From VXNE01 sp965208745 (GTDB taxonomy: Bacteria; Pseudomonadota; Gammaproteobacteria; Pseudomonadales; Azotimanducaceae), in the NCBI GenBank assembly GCA_965208745.1, contig CBDBPN010000004.1, positions 1,612,001-1,676,000 of the forward strand: 64,000 nucleotides of DNA. The letters run 5' to 3'. Shown one piece after another: positions 40,847 through 49,214 of the stretch. The position numbers and the translations under genes were made by a program. A model generated the notes under the pieces. That model made no database searches. It saw only the letters and a program-made list of their open reading frames with translations, and was not told the DNA's origin. The first letter of the stretch is position 1. Every line of letters begins with the position of its first letter.

Positions 40847-40998
40847 GGGGGTCTCTCGAGTGTTCTCCAAGCGGTCGTAGTATCTCATTTTTCCGGGGCC
40901 GGACCCCGGGCCCGGACCCGTGTTTCGACGCGCTCCCGGACGCCGGTGGCCGCCAGACCGGTGCGCTACAATGCGCGCCCCACTGCCTGGACGGGTCG

Positions 40999-42150
40999 AT
41001 GTCCGACTTCCACGTTTTCACTTCCGAGTCCGTGTCCGAGGGGCATCCCGACAAGATGGCGGACCAGATCTCGGACGCGGTGCTCGACGCGATGCTGGAG
41101 CAGGACGTGGAGTCGCGGGTCGCCTGCGAGACCCTGATCAAGGACGGCCTGGTGGTGCTCGGCGGCGAGATTCGCTCCGGGGCACAGGTAGACATAGACC
41201 GCCTGGCGCGCAGCGTGATCGAGGAGATCGGCTACGACGACATCGCCCTCGGGTTCGACCCGAAGAGTTGCGCGGTCGTCAACGCCTTGGGGATGCAGTC
41301 CACGGACATCGCCATGGGCGTGGACGCGACGGAGGACCGCCAACAGGGAGCGGGAGACCAGGGGCTGATGTTCGGCTACGCCACCAACGAGACCGACGTG
41401 CTCATGCCGGCGCCGATCACCTACGCCCACCGCCTCATGCAGCAGCAGGCGAAGGCGCGCCGCAACTCCCTGTCCTTCCTCGGCCCCGACGCCAAGAGCC
41501 AGCTCACCTTCCAGTACGACGACGGGCAGCCCGTGGGGGTGAACACCGTCGTGCTCTCCACCCAGCATGCCGCGGACGTCAAGCGAGGCGATCTCGAGGA
41601 AGCCGTGATGGAGGAGATCGTCAAGCCCGTGCTCCCGGGCAACTGGCTCACCCGTGAGACCCGGGTCCACATCAATCCCACCGGCAGCTTCGTCATCGGC
41701 GGACCCCTCGGCGACTGCGGCGTCACCGGGCGCAAGATCATCGTCGACACCTACGGGGGCATGGCGCGTCACGGCGGCGGCGCCTTCTCCGGCAAGGACC
41801 CTTCCAAGGTGGACCGTTCGGCGGCTTACGCCAGCCGCTACGTCGCCAAGAACATCGTGGCGGCGGGCCTCGCGGACCGTTGCGAGCTGCAGGTCAGTTA
41901 CGCCATCGGCATCGCCGAGCCGACCTCCATCGACATCGACACCTTCGGCACCGGCAAGGTCGACGACGCGCGCATCGTTCGGCTCGTACGCGAGCACTTC
42001 GACCTGCGCCCCCAGGGGCTCATCGACATGCTCGACCTGAAGCGGCCCATCTATCGACGGACCGCGGCGTACGGGCACTTCGGTCGAACCGGGGACGAGT
42101 TCACATGGGAACGGACCGACAAGGCGGAAGCCCTGGCCGCGGCGCTGTAG
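40999..42150 (+). CDS. metK: S-adenosylmethionine synthase
   Basis: It makes S-adenosylmethionine from methionine and ATP. The 383-residue product shows FTSESVSEGHPDKMADQISD at the N-terminus, GAGDQGLMFGYATNETDVLM in the middle, and IGGPLGDCGVTGRKIIVDTY with GGGAFSGKDPSKVDRSAAYA, all classical. A TACAAT hexamer at 40967-40972 is a likely -10 box; its -35 is weak. I saw no SAM or SAH riboswitch in the 152-bp leader. The downstream metF begins inside its last 46 bases. Confidence 0.96.
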   Translation: MSDFHVFTSESVSEGHPDKMADQISDAVLDAMLEQDVESRVACETLIKDGLVVLGGEIRSGAQVDIDRLARSVIEEIGYDDIALGFDPKSCAVVNALGMQSTDIAMGVDATEDRQQGAGDQGLMFGYATNETDVLMPAPITYAHRLMQQQAKARRNSLSFLGPDAKSQLTFQYDDGQPVGVNTVVLSTQHAADVKRGDLEEAVMEEIVKPVLPGNWLTRETRVHINPTGSFVIGGPLGDCGVTGRKIIVDTYGGMARHGGGAFSGKDPSKVDRSAAYASRYVAKNIVAAGLADRCELQVSYAIGIAEPTSIDIDTFGTGKVDDARIVRLVREHFDLRPQGLIDMLDLKRPIYRRTAAYGHFGRTGDEFTWERTDKAEALAAAL

Positions 42151-43022
42151 CCGGGCCGGCGCGGACCTCGTCCCGCCGCCTCAGCTTCGAGTTCTTCCCG
42201 CCGAAGACGGACCGGGGCCGCGCCAACCTGTTGCGCACAGCCCGTCGGCTGCGTCAGGCCGCAGGCGACGCCACCGAGTTCTGCTCCGTCACCTACGGCG
42301 CCGGCGGGTCGACCCGGACCGGGACGTTCGAAGCCGTGCACGCGCTCCGGGAAGGGGGCATCAACGCCGTGCCGCACCTGTCCTGGGGGGCGGATCCCGC
42401 CGCGGCGATGCGCAAGTTCCTCGCCCGGTACCGGGAACTCGGCGTCGACCGCATCGTCGCCCTGCGCGGCGACATTCCCTCCGGCGTGGGACCGCGAAGC
42501 CAGGTGCACCACGCCGTCGAACTCGTGCGGCTCATCCGCGAGTCGGAGGACGACCGCTTCCAGATCGAAGTGGCGGCCTATCCGGAGGTCCATCCGGACG
42601 CCCCCTCTCCCGAGGCGGACCTCGACTACCTGAAGGAGAAAGTCGACGCGGGCGCCAACGGCTGCATCACCCAGTACTTCTACCACCCGGAGAGCTACTT
42701 CTACTTCGTCGACCGCTGCCGGGCCCGGGGCATCGACGCGCCCATCGTCCCGGGCATCATGCCGATCACGAACCACGACGGTCTCGTCCGCTTCTCCGAC
42801 GCCTGCGGCGCCGATATCCCGCGCTGGATCCGGCTCCGGCTCGAGGCTTACCGGGACGACGACGCGTCGCTCGGCGCCTTCGGCACCGACGTCGTCACCC
42901 GTCTCTGCGAGCGCCTGCTGGACGGCGGCGCGCCCGGCCTGCACTTCTACACGCTGAACAAGGCCCCTCCGACCCTGGCCATCGCCGGGAACCTCGGCCT
43001 GGCCGACGGGACGGCGAGCTGA
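42105..43022 (+). CDS. metF: 5,10-methylenetetrahydrofolate reductase
   Basis: It reduces methylene-THF to 5-methyl-THF for methionine synthesis. The 305-residue flavoprotein contains RRLSFEFFPPKTDRGRANLL (catalytic Glu in FEFFPPK), FCSVTYGAGGSTRTGTFEAV, DRIVALRGDIPSG, EVAAYPEVHPDAPSPEADL and CITQYFYHPESYFYFVDRC. The end, LHFYTLNKAPPTLAIAGNLG, is typical. The start ATG 42105 has GGGGA nine bases upstream but overlaps metK by 46 bp; no later start precedes the conserved region, so the overlap is probably real. This is the biosynthetic copy; a divergent MTHFR domain is fused to formate-THF ligase at 20 kb. Confidence 0.95.
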   Translation: MGTDRQGGSPGRGAVAGPARTSSRRLSFEFFPPKTDRGRANLLRTARRLRQAAGDATEFCSVTYGAGGSTRTGTFEAVHALREGGINAVPHLSWGADPAAAMRKFLARYRELGVDRIVALRGDIPSGVGPRSQVHHAVELVRLIRESEDDRFQIEVAAYPEVHPDAPSPEADLDYLKEKVDAGANGCITQYFYHPESYFYFVDRCRARGIDAPIVPGIMPITNHDGLVRFSDACGADIPRWIRLRLEAYRDDDASLGAFGTDVVTRLCERLLDGGAPGLHFYTLNKAPPTLAIAGNLGLADGTAS

Positions 43023-43036
43023 CGGGACGGAAGCAC

Positions 43037-44062
43037 ATGGTCCACGTCGCCTTCCTGATCGACCCCATCGCCACGCTGAACCTCAAGAAGGACAGCACGC
43101 TGGCCATGGTGCGCGCCGCGCTGCGGCGCGGCTGGCGCGTGAGCTGCTTCGGGCAGGGTGACCTCGCCTGGAGGAACGACGCACCCCGCGCCGTCCTGCG
43201 GGACGTGACCCTCGACGCGGGGTTCCTAGAGGCCCTGGATCCCGGGCGGGCGCCGGCACGCTGGCACGAACTCGGACCACCGCAGGAAGTCGATCTCTCC
43301 ACGGTGGACCTCGTGATGATGCGCAAGGACCCGCCCTTCGACATGGAGTACATCTACGCGACGTACTTCCTGGAGCACATCCAGGCGCGCGGCACCCCCG
43401 TCGTGAACGATCCACGCAGCCTCCGGGACTGCAACGAGAAGTTCTTCGCCACCTGGTTCCCGGACTGCACGCCGCCGCTGGTGATCGCACGGCGCGCCGA
43501 GCGGCTGCTCGACTTCCACGCCGAGCACGGGGACGTGGTCTTCAAGCCCCTCGACGGCATGGGGGGCACCAACATCTTCCGCGCGCGGCGGGACGACCCG
43601 AACCTGCGCGTCATCATCGAGAACCTGACGGACCTCGGCCGCCGCCAGATCATGGCGCAGCGCCACCTGCCCGAGATCGTCGAGGGCGACAAGCGCATCC
43701 TGCTGATCGACGGCGAGCCCGTGGACTACGCCCTGGCACGCATCCCCCAGCAGGGCGAGTCCCGAGGCAACCTCGCCGCCGGCGGCGCCGGCGTCGGACG
43801 CCCGCTCACCGACCGCGACCGCTTCATCGCCGGCCAGGTGGGTCCGGAACTCGCGCGCCGCGGCATCCTGTTCGCCGGCATCGACGTCATCGGCGACTAC
43901 CTCACCGAGATCAACGTCACCTGCCCGACGTGCATCCGCGAACTCGACGCCCAGTTCTCGCTCGATGTCGGCGGGATGCTGATGGACCGCCTGGCGGAGC
44001 GCTTCGGGCTCTCTCGCGCGGGGGGCAAGCCCCTGGGCAAGCCCCCCGCGCCCCCCGGCTGA
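43037..44062 (+). CDS. gshB: Glutathione synthetase
   Basis: ATP-grasp ligase joining gamma-glutamylcysteine and glycine. The 341-residue product has VAFLIDPIATLNLKKDSTLA, VMMRKDPPFDMEYIYATYFL, the nucleotide-binding DVVFKPLDGMGGTNIFR, and LIDGEPVDYALARIPQQGES leading to GNLAAGGAG, then GIDVIGDYLTEINVTCPT. It starts 15 bp after metF and heads the gshB-tonB-yqgE-yqgF group typical of Pseudomonas-like genomes. Confidence 0.95.
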   Translation: MVHVAFLIDPIATLNLKKDSTLAMVRAALRRGWRVSCFGQGDLAWRNDAPRAVLRDVTLDAGFLEALDPGRAPARWHELGPPQEVDLSTVDLVMMRKDPPFDMEYIYATYFLEHIQARGTPVVNDPRSLRDCNEKFFATWFPDCTPPLVIARRAERLLDFHAEHGDVVFKPLDGMGGTNIFRARRDDPNLRVIIENLTDLGRRQIMAQRHLPEIVEGDKRILLIDGEPVDYALARIPQQGESRGNLAAGGAGVGRPLTDRDRFIAGQVGPELARRGILFAGIDVIGDYLTEINVTCPTCIRELDAQFSLDVGGMLMDRLAERFGLSRAGGKPLGKPPAPPG

Positions 44063-44069
44063 GGCTCCC

Positions 44070-44879
44070 ATGAGCGTCCCGGCGTCCGCATGGCGGCGGA
44101 TCGCGCAGGATGGGTCCTCAAGCGACGCGTTGGGCCGGGACCGGATGCTCTTCGCGCTGTTCCTGGCCGCGGTTGTGCATGCCGGCCTGATCCTGGGCCT
44201 CCCGTCGCCGTTCCCGAGCCCCGCGGAAAGGGACATCCAGAGCATCGCGATACTGCTCGCGCCGCCGCCACCCGAGACCGCGCCCCCTTCCTCTTCGGAC
44301 GACGCCGCGCCCCGGCCCCGCACGCCGAGGCCGGCGGCAGAGCGCCCCGTGGAAGCAACACCGGTTGCCGCGCCCGCGCCGGCCCCCGAGGTACCCGCAA
44401 ACACGCCCGAAACGCTGACCGGGTCACGAGCGCCTGACGCCTGGCGCATGCGCAACTACGCGCAGACCGTACGGGAGATCGCACGTGCCGGGGATGACGC
44501 CGCGAACGACAGGTCGAGCCGCGTCCGCCGCCTGACCGGCGTGACGCCGGCGACCCCCGAGCTCTCCTACTACTTCGAGGCTTGGCGTCGCAAAATCGAA
44601 CGCGTCGGCAACCTCAACTACCCCGACGCGGCCCGGGACCGGAACCTCTACGGAAGCCTGCGCCTGCTCGTCGCCATTGTCCCGGACGGGACCTTGAGCG
44701 ACGTACGCGTGCTCGAGTCCTCCGGGCATCGGATCCTGGACGACGCCGCGCTCAGGATCGTGCGCCTGGCCGCCCCGTTCGCGCCCTTCCCGCCCGAGAT
44801 GCGGCGCAACACCGACGTGCTCGAGATCGTCCGCACCTGGCAGTTCAGGAAGAGCCGGGGCGGCTTCCGGACGCTGTAA
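44070..44879 (+). CDS. tonB: TonB-family energy transducer protein
   Basis: A 269-residue inner-membrane-anchored periplasmic protein. It has one N-terminal membrane anchor (MLFALFLAAVVHAGLILGLP, near residues 26-45) and a Pro/Ala-rich spacer (IAILLAPPPPETAPPSSSD to APAPAPEVPANTPETL). The C-terminal TonB domain runs YFEAWRRKIERVGNLNYPDA, YGSLRLLVAIVPDGTLSDVR and IVRTWQFR. It couples proton-motive force to TonB-dependent receptors such as the one at 14.5 kb. ExbB/ExbD are not adjacent; in this gshB context the protein is the stand-alone TonB3-like type of gammaproteobacteria, so its receptor partner is uncertain. Confidence 0.85.
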   Translation: MSVPASAWRRIAQDGSSSDALGRDRMLFALFLAAVVHAGLILGLPSPFPSPAERDIQSIAILLAPPPPETAPPSSSDDAAPRPRTPRPAAERPVEATPVAAPAPAPEVPANTPETLTGSRAPDAWRMRNYAQTVREIARAGDDAANDRSSRVRRLTGVTPATPELSYYFEAWRRKIERVGNLNYPDAARDRNLYGSLRLLVAIVPDGTLSDVRVLESSGHRILDDAALRIVRLAAPFAPFPPEMRRNTDVLEIVRTWQFRKSRGGFRTL

Positions 44880-44905
44880 CGCGCGCTTTGGCGTATCATC
44901 GTGCG

Positions 44906-45466
44906 GTGGAGTACAAGTCCCTCAAGAACCGCTTTCTCCTTGCGATGCCGAGCATGCGCAGCTTCGGGGACTACTTCAGCGACACGATCACCTACGTCTG
45001 CCGCCACAACCGCGAAGGGGCCCTCGGGCTCGTGGTGAACCGTCCGCTGTCCATGACCGTCGGCGAACTGCTGGGGCAACTGGAGCTGCCCTGCTCCATC
45101 GACCCGTCGACACACCTGATCGAGGGTGGCCCGGTACGGGGCGACTGCGCCTTCATCCTCCACACGAACGATGTCGAGTGCGGCCACACGGTGCGGGTGG
45201 GCAATGCCCTCGCGCTCACCACCGAGATGGAGATGCTCGAGGCGATCGGGCGCGGCGAGGGTCCGCGCCAGTACTTGATCGCCCTCGGCTACGCGGGGTG
45301 GGGAGAGGGACAGCTCGAACGCGAAATGGACGCCAACACCTGGCTGACCTGCCCGAGTTCCAAGACCGTCATCTTCGACATCCCGTTCGAAGATCGCGTC
45401 CAGTCGGCCGCGCGCCTGCTCGGCATCGACTTTTCGCTCATGTCCGGGCACAGCGGTAACGCCTGA
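44906..45466 (+). CDS. yqgE: YqgE/AlgH family protein
   Basis: A 186-residue protein of the UPF0301 family (AlgH in Pseudomonas), with no established biochemical role. It shows LKNRFLLAMPSM, REGALGLVVNRPLSMTVGEL, LIEGGPVRGDCAFILHT, PRQYLIALGYAGWGEGQLER and LTCPSSKTVIFD. The GTG at 44906 is taken as start because it gives EYKSLKNRFLLAMP, the family N-terminus. It sits between tonB and yqgF as in many gammaproteobacteria, with yqgF following after 17 bp. Confidence 0.92.
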   Translation: MEYKSLKNRFLLAMPSMRSFGDYFSDTITYVCRHNREGALGLVVNRPLSMTVGELLGQLELPCSIDPSTHLIEGGPVRGDCAFILHTNDVECGHTVRVGNALALTTEMEMLEAIGRGEGPRQYLIALGYAGWGEGQLEREMDANTWLTCPSSKTVIFDIPFEDRVQSAARLLGIDFSLMSGHSGNA

Positions 45467-45483
45467 CCCTTCCGCCCTCCCAA

Positions 45484-45870
45484 ATGCCGCACCTCGCGTT
45501 CGACTTCGGAGAGAAGACCATAGGGGTTGCGGTGACCGAACCCCGGGCCGGGACCGCTTCCCCCGTCGGCACTGTGCGGGCAAAGGACGGAATACCCGTC
45601 TGGGCGGCGCTCGACGCGCTGGTACGCGAGTGGCGCCCCGACGGATTCGTCGTCGGACTGCCGCTCAACATGGACGACACCGAGAGCGAGATGTCCCGGG
45701 CGGCACGACGCTTCGGAAGCCGGATCGGCCGGCGCTACGGGATCGGCGTGACCTTTGCCGACGAGCGCCTGTCCACCTTCGAGGCCGTCGGGCGGGGCGG
45801 AGACCACGCGACCGCCGCCCAAGTGATCGCCGAAACCTGGCTCGGGACGCTCGGGTCGGATCGTCGTTGA
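45484..45870 (+). CDS. yqgF: Putative pre-16S rRNA nuclease YqgF/RuvX
   Basis: A 128-residue RNase H-fold protein needed for maturation of the 16S rRNA 5' end. It begins LAFDFGEKTIGVAVTEPRAG (catalytic Asp in DFG), with VVGLPLNMDDTESEM and the C-terminal FADERLSTFEAVGR, the acidic ADERLST motif. The length is slightly short of the E. coli protein (138), the difference being in the C-terminal tail. It closes the gshB-tonB-yqgE-yqgF group. Confidence 0.92.
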   Translation: MPHLAFDFGEKTIGVAVTEPRAGTASPVGTVRAKDGIPVWAALDALVREWRPDGFVVGLPLNMDDTESEMSRAARRFGSRIGRRYGIGVTFADERLSTFEAVGRGGDHATAAQVIAETWLGTLGSDRR

Positions 45871-45902
45871 ACGAAGGCCGGGCTCTCGCCAACGGGCGGG
45901 CC

Positions 45903-46037
45903 CTACAAGTGGATGAGAGTGTGGACGAGGTATGCCGCCCCGGCGGCGACCGCGACGATGATGAGCAGCTTGGCGGCGATCCACCATTCCCGCTCGATCT
46001 TGAGCCCGCCTGGCAGCACTTCATGACGTTCGAACAT
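45903..46037 (-). CDS. Small single-pass membrane protein (44 aa)
   Basis: A short gene with a good ribosome binding site (AGGAGC, ten bases before ATG 46037) encodes a 44-residue peptide. It has a charged N-terminus (FERHEVLPGGLKIEREWW) and one hydrophobic helix (AAKLLIIVAVAAGAAYLVHT) ending IHL. It lies 12 bp behind another small membrane protein gene and follows pilT, so the three may form a transcript. I know of no named family; its resemblance to other small bacterial membrane subunits is generic. Evidence is the start site, composition and position. Confidence 0.6.
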   Translation of the reverse strand: MFERHEVLPGGLKIEREWWIAAKLLIIVAVAAGAAYLVHTLIHL

Positions 46038-46049
46038 CGTTCTCTGCTC

Positions 46050-46256
46050 CTATAGCCAGCCAAGCCTGCGGACCAATTCTAACGCCGCGAGGACCGCCGC
46101 GAACACGGCCAGGGCCAGTTTCGCGCCGTCCATGACAATCCCCTGCCGCAGCCGCCGGGCCTCCACGCGCAGCTTCTCTGCTTCGACCTTCAGCTTTTCG
46201 GCTTCCGCGTCGACTCGGCTCAACTCGGCGGCCGCGCGCCGTTCATCCCGTTCCAC
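46050..46256 (-). CDS. Small coiled-coil, C-terminally membrane-anchored protein (68 aa)
   Basis: A 68-residue protein. Residues 1-40 form a highly charged heptad-like helix (RVDAEAEKLKVEAEKLRVEA), followed by one transmembrane helix (KLALAVFAAVLAALELV) and a short RRLGWL end. This topology suggests a tail-anchored protein with a cytoplasmic coiled coil. It starts inside the last 14 bp of pilT, consistent with translational coupling, and is followed by the 44-residue membrane protein. No characterised homologue comes to mind; a link to twitching motility is only positional. Confidence 0.6.
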   Translation of the reverse strand: MERDERRAAAELSRVDAEAEKLKVEAEKLRVEARRLRQGIVMDGAKLALAVFAAVLAALELVRRLGWL

Positions 46257-47301
46257 GGACCGCCTCCGCCAAGGCCTCCGGCACCTTGGCCTTTGTCCGG
46301 GCCGCCTCCAACGTCACGACCCCCGAACGCACCAGTTCCAGCAGGCTCTGGTCCAGGGTCCGCATCCCCGCGGCTGCCCCGGTCTGGATCGCCGAGTAGA
46401 TCTGCGCCGCCTTGTCCTCCCGGATGAGGTTGCGGATCGCCGGTGTCGCGACGAGCACTTCCCGCGCCGCGGCGCGACCGCCGCCGATGCGGGGGACCAG
46501 GACCTGCGACACCACGGCGTGCAGGGACTCCGACAGCGCCGTCCGCACGGCCGCCTTCTCGCCCGCCGGGAACACGTCGACGATCCGGTCGATGGTCTTG
46601 GCGGCCGAACCTGTGTGAAGCGTCGCGAAGACGAGGTGACCGGTCTCGGCGGCCGTCAGGGCCAGCGCGATCGTCTCGCGGTCGCGCATCTCGCCGACGA
46701 GGATGACGTCCGGGTCTTCGCGCAAGGCTGCCCGCAGGGCGGTTTCGAATGCTTCCGTGTCCCGGCCGACCTCGCGCTGGTGCACCACGCAGCGCTTGCT
46801 CCGGTGCACGAACTCGATCGGGTCCTCGATCGTGAGCACGTGTCCCGCGCGCGTTTCGTTGATGAAGTCGATCATGGCCGCCAGGGTCGTGCTCTTCCCC
46901 GAACCGGTCGGCCCGGTCACCAGCACGAGCCCCCGCGGAGCCATGGCCATGTCCCGATACACGGGCCCCATGTCGAGTTCGGACATGCCGGGCACCTCGG
47001 ACGGGATCGCCCGGAACGCGACCGCTGGGCCGCGGTGTTGCCGATAGGCGTTCACCCGGAAGCGGGCGCCGTCCGGCAGAGTGCACGCGAAATCCATCTC
47101 CGCCGATCCGTCGAACGCCCGCCGCCGCTCTTCCCCCATGACCGCCCGCACCATGGCGCGGACGTCCGATGCCGTGAGGGGCGGGCCGTCCAGCGGGCGA
47201 ATGTCGCCGTCGATGCGCAACAGCGGCGACATGCCGGCCGACAGGTGGAGGTCCGACGCGCCCTGACCCGCCGCCAACGTCAACAGTGCCTCGATGTCCA
47301 T
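46243..47301 (-). CDS. pilT: Type IV pilus retraction ATPase PilT
   Basis: A hexameric GspE/PilT-family ATPase that powers pilus retraction. The 352-residue product starts IEALLTLAAGQGASDLHLSA (N2 domain). It has Walker A GPTGSGKSTTLAAM, the Asp-box region LTIEDPIEFVHRSKRCVVHQ, Walker B with DPDVILVGEMRDRETIALAL and the His box HLVFATLHTGSAAKTIDRI. The C-terminal AIRNLIREDK signature distinguishes PilT from PilU. In pseudomonads pilT is divergent from yggS; here it is too, but a luciferase-like gene lies between. No pilU follows; instead two small membrane proteins do. Confidence 0.94.
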   Translation of the reverse strand: MDIEALLTLAAGQGASDLHLSAGMSPLLRIDGDIRPLDGPPLTASDVRAMVRAVMGEERRRAFDGSAEMDFACTLPDGARFRVNAYRQHRGPAVAFRAIPSEVPGMSELDMGPVYRDMAMAPRGLVLVTGPTGSGKSTTLAAMIDFINETRAGHVLTIEDPIEFVHRSKRCVVHQREVGRDTEAFETALRAALREDPDVILVGEMRDRETIALALTAAETGHLVFATLHTGSAAKTIDRIVDVFPAGEKAAVRTALSESLHAVVSQVLVPRIGGGRAAAREVLVATPAIRNLIREDKAAQIYSAIQTGAAAGMRTLDQSLLELVRSGVVTLEAARTKAKVPEALAEAVRGTG

Positions 47302-47491
47302 GCGCCCCCCACCCCACCGACGGCACCCATCCTAGCGACCCCTCCGGCGTGCGCTATCGGCCAGCCGCCATGCCTCCCGCGAGCCAGAGGCCCGCTTCCG
47401 CGTGCGCTACTTCGCACGACGACGGCCTTGTGGCGTCCCGTCTCGAATTCATGCATGGTTTCAAAAGGGTGGTACGGCAGCGGAGGCAGGC

Positions 47492-48490
47492 ATGAGACTG
47501 GGCGTTCTGGCGGGAGGGGGAAACGCGTGGCGCGAGTCCCTGGAGAAGGTGCGTATCGCGGAGTCGCTGGGCTACGAGATGGTGGCCACCGGCGAATCGT
47601 GGGGCCCCTCCACCGTCCCGTGGATGACGCTGCTCGCCGAGCACACGGAGCGCATGAGCGTGGGAACGAGCATCCTCAACATCTACTCGCGCTCGCCGGC
47701 CGCCATCGCCCAGGAGTTCGCGATGCTCGAGGTCATCTCGGGCGGACGCATGGTGTGCGGGCTCGGCTCGTCGGGACACCGCGTCATCGAGCACTTCCAC
47801 GGCATCGCGTTCGACCGGCCGCTGCGGCGCCTGCGCGAGTACGCCGAGATCGTCAACCTGCTGATCCGGGGCGACCGGCTGGAGTACGAGGGCGATATCT
47901 TCCGGATGGGCCGCGGCTTCCGGCTCGACTACGAGCGGCCGCGCGACCACGTGCCCATCTACATCGCGGCGATCACGCCGAAGTCGATCCAGCAGACCGG
48001 TGAGATCGCCGACGGCATCTTCCCCATCCATTGGCCGAAGAACCGGTTCCGGGCGCTGCGCAAATCGCTGTCCGACGCTTCCGAGTCGGCCGGCCGACCG
48101 GCCGACTCGGTGACCATCGCTCCGTTCACCAACGTCTACGTCACCGACGGGTCGAACGACGAGGCGATGTGGCAGGCGGCGCGCCAGCCCCTGTTCCACT
48201 ACATCAACCGCATGGGTGACTTTTACTGGAACATGTTGGCGGACAATGGCTTCGAGGCCGAGGTCCTCGGTTCGCGCGCGGCATGGGGAGACCGGGACCG
48301 CGACGGCGCGATGCGGGCCATTTCCGACGACATGGTGCGGGAAATCGAGGTGATCGGCCCCCTTGAGTCCGTCGGCGAGCAACTCGCCGAACGGGCCGCG
48401 TCCGGCGCGGAACTGCAGATGGTACAGATGCCGCGCGGATCCGCGGCCGAGGCCGGCGCGCGGCTCGAAGCCCTGCTGCGCGTGGGGTAG
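47492..48490 (+). CDS. LLM-class (bacterial luciferase-like) flavin-dependent oxidoreductase
   Basis: A 332-residue TIM-barrel flavoprotein or F420-type oxidoreductase. It begins RLGVLAGGGNAWRESLEKVR. It has EMVATGESWGPSTVPWMTLL, VGTSILNIYSRSPAAIAQEF, ISGGRMVCGLGSSGHRVIEH and HVPIYIAAITPKSIQQTGEI, the segments typical of F420- or FMN-dependent LLM enzymes. The start ATG 47492 has GGAGG six bases upstream. It is inserted between pilT and yggS, where most relatives have nothing. The substrate is unknown. The 190 bp upstream hold no clear signals. Confidence 0.82.
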   Translation: MRLGVLAGGGNAWRESLEKVRIAESLGYEMVATGESWGPSTVPWMTLLAEHTERMSVGTSILNIYSRSPAAIAQEFAMLEVISGGRMVCGLGSSGHRVIEHFHGIAFDRPLRRLREYAEIVNLLIRGDRLEYEGDIFRMGRGFRLDYERPRDHVPIYIAAITPKSIQQTGEIADGIFPIHWPKNRFRALRKSLSDASESAGRPADSVTIAPFTNVYVTDGSNDEAMWQAARQPLFHYINRMGDFYWNMLADNGFEAEVLGSRAAWGDRDRDGAMRAISDDMVREIEVIGPLESVGEQLAERAASGAELQMVQMPRGSAAEAGARLEALLRVG

Positions 48491-48493
48491 ACG

Positions 48494-49213
48494 GTGGCCG
48501 GCCCGGCCCTCGCCGCCCGCTCCGGGCATCCCGCCGCCGTCGTGGCCGCGGCGGTCAAGAAGGCGGCGCTTCGGGCCGGGCGCCAGGCAGACGATGTCCG
48601 GCTGGTGGCGGTCTCGAAGACCCGTTCGAGCGGCGAGGTGAGGGAGGCGGCCGGCGCGGGGATCGCCGACTTCGGCGAGAACTTCCTGCAGGATGCGCTA
48701 CCCAAGGTCCGCGCCCTCGACGACCTCGACCTCGTGTGGCACTTCGTCGGTGCGGTCCAGTCGAACAAGACGCGCGATATCGCCCGCTACTTCCATTGGG
48801 TGCACACCCTCGAGCGGCCGCGCATCGCCGAGCGGCTGCACCGGCACCGCGGCGACCTGCCGCCGCTCGACGTCTGCATCCAGGTGAACGTCGACGCCGA
48901 GGCGAGCAAGGCCGGGGTCGACCCTCAGGGGATTCCCGAGCTTGTCCAGACCGTGCGCGGTCTCGACCGGCTGCGGCTGCGGGGGCTGATGGCGATTCCG
49001 GCGCCCCGCGACGACCCGGAGGAGATGCGCAGCAGCTTCTCTCGCATGCGGGAACTCTTCGAGATCCACCGCTCCGCCGGCGGCGACCACTGGGACACAC
49101 TGTCGATGGGCATGACCGCGGACTTCGAGGTGGCCATCGCCGAGGGCGCGACGTGCGTGCGCATCGGGACGGCTATCTTCGGTCCGAGGAACGCTCGCGC
49201 GAGCGGGGCATGA
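48494..49213 (+). CDS. yggS: YggS-type pyridoxal-phosphate homeostasis protein
   Basis: A 239-residue PLP-binding TIM-barrel protein (COG0325, PLPBP) involved in vitamin B6 and amino-acid homeostasis. The PLP lysine is in VRLVAVSKTRSSGEVREA, and IADFGENFLQDALPKV, WHFVGAVQSNKTRDIARYF, VCIQVNVDAEASKAG and LSMGMTADFEVAIAEGATCV with RIGTAIFG are conserved. It starts with GTG three bases after the luciferase-like gene stop. proC follows within 2 bp, the typical yggS-proC-yggT order. Confidence 0.95.
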   Translation: MAGPALAARSGHPAAVVAAAVKKAALRAGRQADDVRLVAVSKTRSSGEVREAAGAGIADFGENFLQDALPKVRALDDLDLVWHFVGAVQSNKTRDIARYFHWVHTLERPRIAERLHRHRGDLPPLDVCIQVNVDAEASKAGVDPQGIPELVQTVRGLDRLRLRGLMAIPAPRDDPEEMRSSFSRMRELFEIHRSAGGDHWDTLSMGMTADFEVAIAEGATCVRIGTAIFGPRNARASGA

Positions 49214-49214
49214 G

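Noticed and set aside
40847..40998. SAM or SAH riboswitch ahead of metK
   Set aside because: No conserved core of any SAM/SAH class could be matched; only a TACAAT -10-like box was found.
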